A stretch of DNA of 64,000 bases from assembly GCA_033977485.1 (NCBI GenBank), contig CM066995.1, positions 48,173,162-48,237,161 on the forward strand. The letters are read 5' to 3'. Each line of letters opens with the position of its first letter. Position 1 is the stretch's first letter. Below are positions 45,280-56,642 of this stretch, piece after piece. The notes under the pieces were generated by a model that was not told where the DNA came from, ran no database searches, and saw only the letters and a list, made by a program, of their open reading frames with translations. The position numbers and the translations under genes are program-made. Source of the stretch: Hydrangea macrophylla. Taxonomy: Eukaryota; Streptophyta; Magnoliopsida; Cornales; Hydrangeaceae.

Positions 45280-47832
45280 TCAGCCCCGGCCGCGAGTCTG
45301 GCGGGTCGTACGCCTGAGAGGCTCCTCCTCCGACTCTGTCCCGCTGCCTCTGCCACTCCCTCCACGTCCGCTGCTACTATCGCCCCTGCCTCTGCCACCG
45401 CTAGTGCCCTCGCCGCCGCCTCCACCACGCCTAGCACCGCTACCTCCGGGGGCATCGCTGAGAGGGATGCCGAACTGCTGGAGCTACCCCACCTGCTGGA
45501 ACAGGATCCTATTCTCCTCCGTCTGAAATAAAAAAAAAGAAGGGATAAGTCCAGGAAGTGTTGAAAAGGCAAATGAAATACTAAGAATATAAGGGTGTAA
45601 AGATCATACCTGGGCCCTCAACTGGGTCGCAGCAGTCGCCCGAGCTCCCTCGGCCTGAAAAGAACAAGAACCAGTAAGAGAAGAAGCAGTTAAAGTCGAA
45701 ATGAAAGGTAGTCCTTTACCATCCACTCTCGCCCAAGGACCCACTGTCGCACGCTGTGGGCATACGCCAAGCCCTCCTCCGCGTAGGCACGCGGGACAAC
45801 GTCATAATGGATAGGAATGGTGGGGGCGCCCCGTGATAGTCGGGGGATCGTCGTCAAGTGAGGCTCGCCGAATAAAACGGTAGGCATGGTCCAGTCCCAC
45901 TCAGGCAAGGCAGGAGGACGAGTGGTGGCGGAAACGGGCTGCAAACAAAAGGAATAAAGCATGAATAATAAAGAATGAAAGACAATTCATAAAAGGGTTG
46001 AAGGAATCTTACTCACCCGAGTCACTTCCATCAGAGGGAAGTTCGGCATCAGCTTAGCGGCACGGAACGCCGCATATCCAGTAGGAGGGTCCACGAAGTC
46101 ATGAATGCCCAAGCCTAGCAGAGCAACCGTAAACTCGCTACCCTGGAGAGTGTCCGTGGCTCTCATAGAGACGGGAGGAGGGAACGGCACGAAGAATCCA
46201 GGAGCCGCTAGTCACTGCCTGGTCACCCTCTCTCCTAGGTACCATGCCTTGCCCTCTGGCCCACAGAGGAGTCGCCTCATCGGGTCCTACCCGACCGACT
46301 CTCAGATCCCCACACGAGCCTCAGGAAGCACCCTGAGCCACGGCTGCCAGTGGACATGCTCCTCCCGTAGGTTCGTCAGGAAGTTCCTGAACGAAACAAA
46401 ATTGTGGGCCCTGGTCTTCCGCCCGACCCTATCCTTCGCCCATTTTAGCCCCTGGGGCATGATAAGGGCGTCAGCATCACGTGTCTATGGAGACATCATG
46501 CGTAGATACTCGTGGGACCAAATCTGCAATATAAGAAAGAATGAAAAAAAGGATGGGTTAGTATCTCAATTTGAGTAAATTTCTGAAAGCATAAAAAAGC
46601 AATAAAATATGGAAAAGAATATACCTCCCACGCTCTCCAGTACCCGCTAGTAGAAGCCGGTCTGTCCCGGGAGATGTCACTCATATGCCTGTACAGGATA
46701 GATAATCCTATACCAGCCCAATCATACTGGACGACCCGGTCTAGACCCTTCAGCGATGCAACCAGGGACACAGAAATCCGATCACCCTTGGTGCTCAACA
46801 ACGAGCACCCCAGCATGTACATGAGGAAGCCTCTGGCCATCTGCTCGTCTGTGAAACCAGGCCGACCCTGAAACGTATCCATAAACCACCGAACTGTGAC
46901 TAGAGCCTCCTCCGGGACCACCCCTAGCAACGGCTCCACCTGGCCCCACTCCTGATCTGTCAAGTATCTCAGAGGCTCTCCGCCGAAGGCTATCCCGGTG
47001 ATCATGGAGAAGTCCAGCGGCGTCAACGTCATCTCACCAAACGAGAAGTGGAATGTGCTCGTAGTGTCCCACCACCGCTCAGCAAGGGCATGTATCTGCT
47101 TTAAGTCATTGGAGCTCTTCCTCAAAAGTTTGACGAAGTCCCCAAATCCCGCCGCGTCTACGAGCCCCCGTACAGTCTTACTCAACTCTGTATACCACTC
47201 ATATCCGTGAGCAAGACTGTCGTTCCCTTTCAGCACCTTCGGCTGCAGCTGCAAGAAAGAACCACAAGTTCTGATGTCAGTAATTGGGTAAAAGAAAAAG
47301 CAAAATAAAATAGATGATGTTCTAGAGAGAGAGAAATTTTTAAAGTATACATAAATTTGTGAAAATCCAAAGCAAGTTCAGATTCAAATGAGGCATTAGT
47401 TTCAATACAGGTTCGCGAGTACCTAAATTGAGTTTGAAAAAGCATCGCGGTCGTGAAATCTAAAAAAATAATAAATAAAGGATAGGAAAATCCAAACATA
47501 ACATTTCGTTTTACGAGAAGTTTTGAAGCTTTTAAGAAAAAAAAAATTTCTTAAAAAGGGGCATAAAAAAAAGAGATCAAGAACGCTCGGGGGTGCCACA
47601 AGCACGATATTCGGAACAGGGTATCTAAGTTGTGACAATCCTACGTCACATTTACACAAAGAAGGAAATGCGAGAAAGAAATACGAGAAATAAGTAAAAG
47701 GGGAGCGTTTACCTCGCGCTTAAACGCGCGGACCGATAAATGCTCGTCCGGATCCCGGAGCAGGAGCGTGGCATCTGGATGATGGGTGGCCGTGTACTTG
47801 GCCTTCTTCTTCCTCCCTGAACAACTCGCCAT
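45280..47832 (-). pseudogene. D1 antisense plant mobile domain (PMD) gene, six exons, interrupted by stops
   Basis: Six exons on the minus strand join with GT-AG borders, all in phase 0: 47832-47713, 47248-46625, 46523-46017, 45938-45720, 45654-45610 and 45522-45280, together 586 codons. Exon 1 opens MASCSGRKKKAKYTATHH. Exon 2 carries the PMD core, ERWWDTTSTFHFSFGEMTL and LDFSMITGIAFGG. Exon 4 has PHLTTIPRLSRGAPTI. Exon 6 is a Gly/Arg/Ser-rich tail ending TRQTRGRG. Stops lie at 46487-46485, 46304-46302, 46289-46287, 46214-46212 and 45486-45484, so the copy is dead. PMD proteins occur both as host MAIN-like genes and on transposons. Here the gene sits inside D1 between its pol and 3' LTR, in reverse. 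Confidence 0.82.
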
Positions 47833-48055
47833 AATCTGTCAAAGAGAAAGAGAAATCTACACGTTAAATTCATGAAAAGTTCAGAAAAACAATGAAATAA
47901 CAGGGATTAATCAAGTCTTGATCAAGTAGGACTAACCTGAATAAGTCCTGGCTAGAGCAATACAAGCAAAAGAGAAGTAGAAAAATTTTCTCCAGAGAGA
48001 TTTCGAGGTGAAGGGAGTTGAGAGAATGAGAGAAATAAAATGGAGCCTGGCGGTT
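47833..48055 (-). promoter_or_regulatory. Leader of the antisense PMD gene
   Basis: Between the inverted-repeat cluster and the ATG. On the minus strand it has CCATTTTATTTCTCTC (about 48042-48027), a weak TATA-like run, and a pyrimidine-rich leader. Confidence 0.4.
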
Positions 48056-48205
48056 TAAGCCAATGCCGCTCAAACGCGGCACTCGGTTTTCTGTGCGCGA
48101 GAGTCAGTAAACTGCCACGAGGCACTCTCTGACTGCCGCAACGGCACTCCGTGAGTGTCGCACGGCAGTCACGAACTGCCGCGAAAATCCTCGTGTGCCG
48201 CGGTT
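48056..48205 (-). promoter_or_regulatory. GC-rich inverted-repeat cluster upstream of the antisense PMD gene
   Basis: Includes CACTCCGTGAGTG (48145-48157, perfect inverted repeat) and GGCAGTCACGAACTGCC (48164-48180, 6-bp arms). It is the same motif type as in the D LTRs and upstream of the DUF7745-like gene. Confidence 0.6.
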
Positions 48206-48448
48206 AAGTCGGTTCAAAGAACCTTCATTTCCACCCAAAATTCAAATCAGGTCCCAAAAATTGAATTTGAGGCCCCCAAAATTTGCCCTCATTACACTTT
48301 TTGCCCTCGGGGTCGTTTTTAGGTACACATTGACTACAAATTTTGAAATTATAGAGTATATTTGAGCCCGTGGGCCCCAAATTTTTGAGAAAATTTGAAA
48401 ATATTTGAGCCCGTAGGCTCTGAATTTTTGAAAATTAAAAAGACATGC
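48206..48448. other. D1 AT-rich spacer
   Basis: Contains a duplicated phrase, ATTTGAGCCCGTGGGC and ATTTGAGCCCGTAGGC, near 48360 and 48402. Otherwise nothing recognisable. Confidence 0.5.
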
Positions 48449-48892
48449 GAGTATAACAGATCTATATTCCCGGTTCTCGCAACAGATTTGTGTTTACCCC
48501 CGTTTTTGGAATATAACAGATTTATATTCCCGGTTCTCGCAACAGATTTGCGTTAACCCCTGTTTTTGAGAGTATAACAGATTTATATTCCCGATTCTCG
48601 CAACAGATTTGCGTTAACCCCCGTTTTTGGAGTATAACAGATTTATATTCCCGGTTCTCGCAACAGATTTGCGTTAATCCCCGTTTTTGGAATATAACAG
48701 ATTTATATTCCCGGTTCTCGCAACAGATTTGCGTTAACCTCCGTTTTTGGAATATAACAGATTTATTTTCCCGATTCTCGCAACAGATTTGCGTTAACCC
48801 CCGTTTTTTAGAGTATAACAGATTTATATTCCCGATTCTCGCAACAGATTTGCGTTAACCCCCATTTTTTGGAGTATAACAGATTTATATAC
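48449..48892 (+). repeat. 60-62 nt tandem array, about 7.4 copies, in D1
   Basis: Each unit carries GTATAACAGATTTATATTCC, CGGTTCTCGCAACAGATTTG and CGTTAACCCCCGTTTTTGG. AACAGATTT occurs twice per unit. Copies are about 93-98% alike. Tandem arrays in this position are known in Ogre-type elements. Confidence 0.92.
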
Positions 48893-49130
48893 CCCCGAGA
48901 TCAAATCAAAAGATCATGACCCCTGTAAGAGATCTTCGCATTGGTCACTGAATTAGGTGATCTTCCCTAACTAACACGTCACACAAAATGTGTGAGGGAG
49001 ACATGATGAGCATGGCGCTTGCATAACCAGGTCAATTCGGAAAATACCATTGCATGGCACTTGCATCACGATAAGATAGGTGCATTCATCCGTATGGTCA
49101 CTTGTGCTTGTGTATGTTTAGCTCCTGCCT

Positions 49131-49180
49131 GAACTACGTCCTGGTCTGATTCCTGATGGGATACGTTGGCAGCTCACCGA
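49131..49180 (+). other. Third D1 copy of the CTACG hairpin motif
   Basis: GAACTACGTCCTGG to GGGATACGTTGGCAGC: CTACG at 49134-49138 faces CGTTG at 49164-49168 with four of five pairs, and ATTCC/GGGAT pair inside. It lies about 160 bp before the polypurine tract. Confidence 0.55.
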
Positions 49181-49322
49181 TGAGCACGACCAAGATGAAC
49201 CGTTCGTGAAGCCTTTTTTGCAACGCATTTTGTTTTACCTAAATTCGACAGTCTAGTCAAAGGCTTGTCTTCACACAGGCTTTGACATTCACTTATGGGA
49301 CGCGTTGCCCCACAAGCTCTGC

Positions 49323-49337
49323 CAAAGAGGGGCAAAC
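49323..49337 (+). other. D1 polypurine tract
   Basis: CAAAGAGGGGCAAAC directly precedes the 3' LTR start TGTAGACACC, the usual place for plus-strand priming. Its core AGGGGCAAAC recurs at 32489-32498, 32536-32545 and in D0. Confidence 0.85.
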
Positions 49338-52300
49338 TGTAGACACCCCAATTTTGACCGACCGTCGAATTTAGGAGAGTATCGCCTCCATATCCGATGA
49401 TGACAAGGACCGGAAAATTCGAATTGTTCCAAGCTCTTCAGAAAGTTCTCTAAACGCGATAAAATTTCACAGAAAGAAGAAAATACCAGGTATTTAGGAG
49501 AATTCAGGTATAAAACACAATTTTCGGAAAAGATCTTCAAAAATAAATTGCTTTGGGAAAAAGAAAGACCTAAAAAGAGAAGCTCAACAAAAAACGGCAC
49601 ACGGCAAATTCCGCGGCATTCAGTGAATGCCGAGCGGCATTCACTAACTGCCGGACGTCATTCAGTGAGAGCCGGGTTGGCACTTACTGAGTGCCGCCAA
49701 CATTTTCTGACTGCCGTTTGCTTTTAAAGTCCGTATTTTGTGGTACAATACGTATGTGTAGGCGGATAAAAACAAAAATCTGATAAATAAGGCTGACCAA
49801 AACCCGGCAATCAACAATCTACCGCGGCACTCTTGGAGAGCCGCGCGGCAGTCACGAAATGCTGCAGCGGCAGTTATGGAGTGCCGCAGCGGCAGTCACG
49901 GACTGCCGCACAGCTTTTTGGACTGCCGCCCTGGGCAGCAGTCTGCCTAATTTCAGAAAATACGCATTGTACCACCAAATGAGAGTTTTACACCTGTTTT
50001 TTGCTCCGAAATTCACTGAAAATACTTGGTAATTTTGCCTATAAAAGAGAAGGGATCTTCCTTGGAAGAGGAGAGAGGAAGAATACAATAAGAGCTACCA
50101 CTATATACAACACAACACACAAAATAGCCATTACTCCACCAACATATTTTTGTAGAGAAAAGAGAAGAGAGTTTAGAGAATTAGGAAGAAGAGCTTGGAA
50201 GATCTTCAAAGAAAAGAGAACTTTGAGGATAATTTGGAGGTGATCCTCTATGCCATAGATTGTTTATTTACTCTTTTTCTTTTGAATTTCTAATCCTAAA
50301 ATCTCTTGTTATCTTCTTTGTTTGTCAAGTAAGCTTAGGAGTCTTTATTTCTAATTCTTCCTTCTATTTCTTTGTATAAGTTCTTCTCTTGAGTGTCTTG
50401 GAGATTTTCAATATCTCTCTTGATCTCTTGAGTATGATCCTTTGAATCCCAAGTAAAGCTTATGCTCTACATGAGAGTCAAAATTTGATCATCACTTTAT
50501 TTCATATAGATGGATCCAAGTCCATACTCATGACTTGGATCCTCTAAATTTGGTATCTCATGAAATCATTTCCTTATTCTCTTTGAAACTTAGGAGCATT
50601 AGTCATGTCTTTATCTCCCATGACCATCAAATGGTAGGAGAAAGTGTTCATTTTTGAGTCTAAGCCCATCACCATGGTTTAGGATCCTCATTTTGAGATT
50701 TCATGAAGTCTATTCATACTTCATTTGAAACCTACAAATACAAAGGTCTTTAGCCTCTAATGACCATCAAAAGGTAGGAGGAAATGGTTTAGTTTAAGTC
50801 CAACTTCATGGTTTAATGGTTGGGGTTAACAAATAAAGTTGAACTTGACAAATGAAAACAGTGAGTTTACAAACTGTTTTTGATCAAAGATTTTTGGTTC
50901 GAAATCTAACCGTTGGAATCAAGTTAAACCAATGGGAAAGTGTCTATAACACAATGTTCTACCACTGTAATTTTTGTTTTTAAGGTGGTTTCATGTTTAA
51001 AATGGTTTGGTCATGAGTTTTGTGAAGCAACAACAATCTGCCCAGGATTTCAGCACAGCAACACTCTTTTGAAATAAATAAATCGGGATTTTAATAGATT
51101 GTTTGTGACCCAAAATAATTTTTTCTAAGCCGATTAATGTGTTAGGAAGTCATCCTAAAAAGAACAAAGCATTTCTGATCTTTTTGCTATTTTTTAAAAA
51201 TCGTACAAGAATTCTGGACGGAAGGTTGTAGAATGCTGAGTGATGCCTAGTGTTTTCCACACTCCCAGAGATCTAACCGTTTAAACCTTGATTTTCTTTA
51301 TGGGTTAGCAACTATACTCACAGAGGCATAACATATCCAAAAATCATTAAGATCTAACCGTTGGAAGTATTTTATTTCTATTTGTTAAGATCTGGTCTGC
51401 TCTCTGTAATTCATAAAAACTGCTACTATTTTTGTCTAGTCCTATTCATTTCAACTCAAATGATCTCCTAATGTCTTAGGACCCAAATCATACTTTGGAT
51501 AATGATAATTTAGCTTAAATCCAGAAGTTAAGTGACCTAAATTGGTGAATAAATCCATGTTTCATTCTTGTTTACATTCACTCATTCATGTACATCTAAT
51601 GCCCATGATTAGAACTAGGTATTGAATAAAGTTGGATTTCATGCTTGTTAGATCTAAGCTAGAGAATTAGGATTGATTATTTGACATCATATTATTATGT
51701 GAAGCATGTGGATTAATCTTTGTTTTGTAGCGTATTTGAGGTACAATTTCCATCCCCCTTCTAGTTTATTTCATTCCTTGATTTTATTTGATTTTTTTAC
51801 TTAATGCACGACACCTTAGAATTAGGTTTTTGCTTTACTTGTATATATGGATTAGAGACTCTTTTCCTAGGTTTTATCTATTTGCATGCATTTGCACGTT
51901 TAATATCCGCGGCTGGATCCCGGGTAAGTTCTCTTGTTCTTGATTGCATATCATATTGCTTGCTACTTGAATTATGTGATTTTTGAATGATATTTTATCA
52001 ATTGCAATTTTACACCCCTTTGGACATGCTTTTGTGATGTATATTTATACATATGTATTAGTTGAGGGCACATTTAAATTAATAATTCAATTAAAAGGAT
52101 GTTGAGTAGAGGCCTATCGCGAGATAGGATGAGAAGGGGTGTTTTAGTCCGATGGGCTCCTTCCCTTCTCATTCCATAATCCCCGGACCTAGTTAATCTT
52201 TGGTTTCGCAAAAGATCGGTTGCTTTAAAATGGTTTCTTAATTTTCCTTTTAAAATTTAAGTGGCGACTCATTTGTTTTGAATTTGATTTTGAGAAAGTA

Positions 52301-52345
52301 CTTTAAAATAAAAAGCTTTGGGTAAGAAAACCTGCGATATCCACA
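49338..52345 (+). mobile_element. D1 3' LTR
   Basis: Collinear with 21432-24418 and 3008 bp long. It differs from the 5' LTR mainly by substitutions and by an extra unit of about 20 bp within the GC-rich cluster near 49860-49890. TATA box TATAAAAG at 50040-50047. Ends ATATCCACA, then target duplication CCTGT. Confidence 0.95.
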
Positions 52346-53658
52346 CCTGTAATTTCTCAACGTTCAATAATACGAGTTTTATGAATTTCCATGTCTGGTA
52401 TATTATTATATTATTATTTTATTTGTGTGACCGTATCAGTGTATGTAATTACTAATTAGACTGTAATCACCGCATCGACTCGATCGTAGAAAGACTTAAC
52501 TTACTCCCGTACTCGGACCCGGACAATAGAAATAATACCCGGTTGCACGTAAATCGAGACTGACACGCGTATCGAGGAACTTATGCACGTAAATTGAGAA
52601 TGTGGCACAGAACCCAAGGCCGGCCACTTGTTGCACATGCAACCCCTAGACACATGTCACCATCTCATGTTGGACACTTGTCCACAACCTTGACACATGT
52701 CAATGCATGCACAAATGCATCCATGCACATTGACACCTATCACTACACCTAGCACTATATAACCATGCATACACTCATACATTTCATTCTTTTGGCCACC
52801 AAAATCTGCACATAAGTTAGGAGATAAGAGATACTAAGAGATAGAGAAGAAGAATTAGGAAGAAGTCTTGTGTTCATCTCTTTTCCTTGCATGCACCTTC
52901 AAACATGCACCCATACACTTATATACACACCACCATGGAGACTTATAATTTGTAATAAGAAGTTTTAGAAGAACCTCCAAGAGTCCCTAAAAGAAGAAGA
53001 AGTACACCATCAGGAGTAGAAGAAGAAGAAGAAGAAGGAACATCCACCATTGAAGTTGTGTTCAAACTTCCTAAGCTCAAATCCAAAGCCCAAGCTCAAT
53101 TTCAAGTTTAGGTGAGTATTCTAACTCACTTTAGAACCTATATAGTATGTAGTAATGTTTATTAAGTTCTTGATGTTGATAGTTTGAGAGATCCATGCCA
53201 TGCAAGATAAATTTTCAAATCTGAGAAATAGAAACCTCCAGCAGAATGTAGTTTAGTAAAATGAGTGTTTTAAGCAGCTCTGAAATCTGAATTAAGCTGG
53301 GTTTTTTTTGGATAAAGCTAACTCATTTTTCTACAAATAACTCTTCTATAGCTCAGTCTAAAAAGTGCTCCTTCATAGGTAAAATGCACATGCAACGCAG
53401 TACTATGAATCTGGGACAGTGTAGTCCGAAAATATAGAAATGTCTAAGTAATATAAATATTTTGTGCAGCTCAAAAATGTAATTGAAGCTAGATTTGTTT
53501 TGTACATGAAGCTAATCCAATTATCTACAATGTTCTAGTTTTGAGATTCATCTACAAATCAATTTATCATGCCCAAATAAATCATATCAATTCAGTCGAC
53601 ATAGTAAAATTAATTCCTGGCAGATTGTATAACTACTTGTATGATGTGTTTATTAATG
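52346..53658 (+). mobile_element. E1 5' LTR, continued after D1
   Basis: Resumes with the duplicated CCTGT and matches 60826-62158 of the E1 3' LTR. Inverted repeats such as GGACACTTGTCC and TGACACATGTCA lie at 52673-52701, then a TATA box CACTATATAACC near 52752-52763. D2 inserted after TAATG at 53654-53658; the remaining 5' LTR beyond that point is not found in the window. Confidence 0.9.
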
Positions 53659-56589
53659 TGTAGACACCCCAATTTTGACCGACCGTCGAATTCAGGGGAA
53701 TGTCGCCTCCGTATCCGATGATGACAAGGATCGGAAGATTCGAAGTATTCCAAGCTCTTCAGAAAGTTCTCTAAAACGCGGTAAAATTTCACAGAAAAGA
53801 GAAAATACCAGGTGTTTAGGAGAATTCAGGTATAAAACACGATTTTCGGAAAATATCCTCAAGGATCATTTTGCTTTGAAAAAGAAAAATCCAAAAGGGG
53901 GAATTTTAGCCAAAACCGGCACACGGCGGGCTGCCGCGGCACTCAGTGACTGCCGCACGGCAGTCACAGAGTGCCGTGCCGGCATTCACCAAGTGCCGCC
54001 AAAAATTTCTGACTGCCGTTCGCTTTTAAAGTCTGTATTCTGCAGAGCAATACGTATGCGTATGCGAATAAGAACAAAAACTGATAAAGTAAGACTGACA
54101 AAAACGCGGCAATCCATTAAATTGCCGCGGCATTGGATGAATGTCGCGCGGCAGTCGCGGAGTGCCGCAACGGCAATTAGCAATCGCCGCGGCGTCATTC
54201 ACGGAATGCCGCGGCAGTTTGTCGACTGCCGCGCTGGGTAGAAGTCTGCATAATTTCAGAAAGTACACATTGTACCAACAAATGAGAGAATTATACCTGT
54301 TTTTTTCTCCGAAATTCACCAAAAATACCTGGTAATTTTGCCTATAAGAGAGAAGAAGAGATATACAACAAGAGAGACAAGAGAGAACATCCATAACCAC
54401 TACATCAACACATTTTTGAGAGAAAAAAGAGAAGAGAGTTTAGAGAACTAAGAAGAAGAGTTTGGAAGATCTTCAAAGAATACTTTGAGGATAATTTGGA
54501 GGTGATCCCCTATGCCTTAGATTGTTTGTTTATTCTTTTTTTCTCTTGGAGTAAAATTTCTTGTTATCTTTGTTTGTCAAGAAAGCTTAGGAGTTTCTAC
54601 TTTTAATTCTCTCTTCAATTTCTTGTATGTGCTCTTCTCTTGAGAGTCTTGGAGATTTTCAATATCTCTCTTGATTCTCTTGAGTATGATCCTTTGAACT
54701 TCATGTAAAGCTCATACTCTACATGAGAGTCAAGATTTGATCATCACTTTGCTTTACATAGTTGAATCCAAGTCCATGCCCATGACTTGGATCTTCTAAA
54801 CTTGGTATTTAATGAAGTCATTCCCTTCTTCTTCTTGAAACTTAGGAGTATTAGCCATATCTTTCTCCCATGACCATCAAATGGTAGGAGTACTAAGTTG
54901 AATCCAAGCTTTGGTCTATAAGGTTTTGAGTTCATTTGTTTGGAATTTTGAGAAGTTCATTCCATACTTCATCAAAATCCATAAGCATAAAGTGACTTTT
55001 AGTCTTCAAAGACCATCAAATTGTAAGAAAAGTAGTTTAGTTTAATCTCAACTTCATGTCTTCAAATAGTTGAGGTTAACCAATAAAGTTGAACTAGCAA
55101 AATAAAAACAGTGAGTCCACAAACTGTTTTTGATCAAAGATTTTTAGTTCGGAATCTAACCGTTGAAATCAAGTGAAACCAACGGGAAAGTATCAATAAC
55201 ACATCATTCTACCACTGTAATTTTTGTTTTGAGGTGGTTTTATGTCTAGAAAGGTTTGATCATGGGTTTTGTGAGACAATCACAATCTGTCCAGAATTTC
55301 AGAATAGTTTCAGAACAGCAAACCGATTTTGAAATTGATAGATCAGAGATCTAATCAAGTTTTCATGACCCCTAATAATTTTTCATAAGAACTTTAATGT
55401 GTTATGAAGGTTCCCTTAAAAGAATGAAGCAATTCGGACTTGTTTGCTATTTTTAAAAAAATCATACAAGATCTCTGGACAGAGAGTTGTAAAGTGCTGA
55501 GTGATGCCTAGTATTTCTACATTCCCAGAGATCTAACCGTTCAAACCTTGATTTTCTTTCTGGGTTAGAAAGTAGACTCACAGAGGCATAACATACCCAA
55601 AAATCATTCAGATCCATCCGTTGGAAGTATTTGATTTCTATTTTTGAACATATGATCTGCTCTCTGTAATTCATAAAAACTGCTACTTTTTGTCTAATCT
55701 TACTTATTTCAACTCAAATGGTCTCTTAATGCCTTAGGACCCAAATCATACTTTGAATAATGGTAACTTAGCTTAAATCCAGAGGTTAGGTGACCCAAAT
55801 TAGTGAATAAATCCATGTCTTATTCTTGTTCACATCCATTCATTTATGTACATTAATGCTTATAATTAGAATTAGTAATTGGATAAAGTTAGGTTTCATT
55901 GCTCGCTAGGTATAGGCTAGAGAATTAGGATTGATTGTTTGATATCATATTATTATTATGCGAAGTATGTGGACTAACCCTTTGTTTTGTAGCGCTATCA
56001 AGGTATGATTTCTAGGCCTCCTCTTTAGTTTATCTTAATTTCTTGATTTTATTGATCTTTCGACTTAACGCGCGACACCTTAGAATTAGGTTTTGTCTTA
56101 TGTGTATATGTGATTAGAGACTCTTTTTTAGGATTTTCTTTTGTTCGCATGCATGGCACGATTACTATCGCTGCTGGATCCCGGGTAAGTTCTTTTGTTC
56201 CTTATTGCATATCATATCGCTTGCTACCTGAATTATGTGGCTTTTGAATGATATTTTGTCAATTGCAATTTTACACCCTTTGGACATGCTTTTGTGATGT
56301 ATATGTATATATGTATTAGTTGAGGGCATGCTTAGATTAATAAATTTGATTAAATGGATATTGAGTAGAGGCCTATCGCAAGATAGGATGAGATAGGGTG
56401 TTTTAGTCCGACGGGCTCCTTCCTCTCTCATTCCATAATCCCCGGACCTAGTTAATCTCTGGTTTCTAAAAGATCAGTTTGCTTTTAAAATGGTTTCTTA
56501 ATTCTCCTTTAAAAAAAATTAAGTGGCGACTCATTTCTTTTTGAATTTGATTTTGAAAAGCTGTGGGTAAGAAAAATGCGATATCCACA
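53659..56589 (+). mobile_element. D2 5' LTR (Tat/Ogre-like)
   Basis: Starts TGTAGACACCCC, ends GCGATATCCACA, 2931 bp, collinear with the D1 LTRs but clearly diverged. GC-rich inverted-repeat cluster at about 53925-54235, TATA-like TATAAGAG at 54343-54350. No D2 3' LTR follows in the window. Confidence 0.92.
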
Positions 56590-56592
56590 ATC

Positions 56593-56642
56593 TAGCGACT
56601 CTGCTGGGGATCGAACCCAGAATCTCTGGTTTCGCAGACCAG
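56593..56642 (+). other. D2 extended primer binding site, complementary to the 3' 50 nt of a tRNA
   Basis: Same 50-nt geometry as in D1: 11 nt CCA/discriminator/acceptor (56593-56603), T arm CTGGG-TTCGATC-CCCAG on the minus strand (56620-56604), 5-nt variable loop (56621-56625), anticodon arm CTGGT-CTGCGAA-ACCAG on the minus strand (56642-56626). The anticodon position reads GCG. Confidence 0.82.

Larger units (their letters stand above)
21432..52345 (+). mobile_element. Element D1: Tat/Ogre-like Ty3 retrotransposon carrying nested C1
   Basis: Two similar 3.0-kb LTRs in the same orientation flank a tRNA-Arg-type primer site, gag, protease with a G-patch-like segment, reverse transcriptase, two RNase H domains and integrase, followed by two antisense genes, a tandem array and a polypurine tract. 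The second RNase H and the large size are marks of the Tat lineage. Without C1 (33223-43845 and one duplication) it is about 20.3 kb. LTR differences sampled by eye run near 1.5-2%. The target duplication is CCTGT. Confidence 0.93.

Noticed and set aside
45280..47832. A host PMD gene in which D1 had inserted
   Set aside because: The gene lies wholly inside D1, between pol and the polypurine tract, and no host DNA flanks it.
48449..48892. CRISPR-like array
   Set aside because: Direct tandem repeat without spacers, in a plant retrotransposon.
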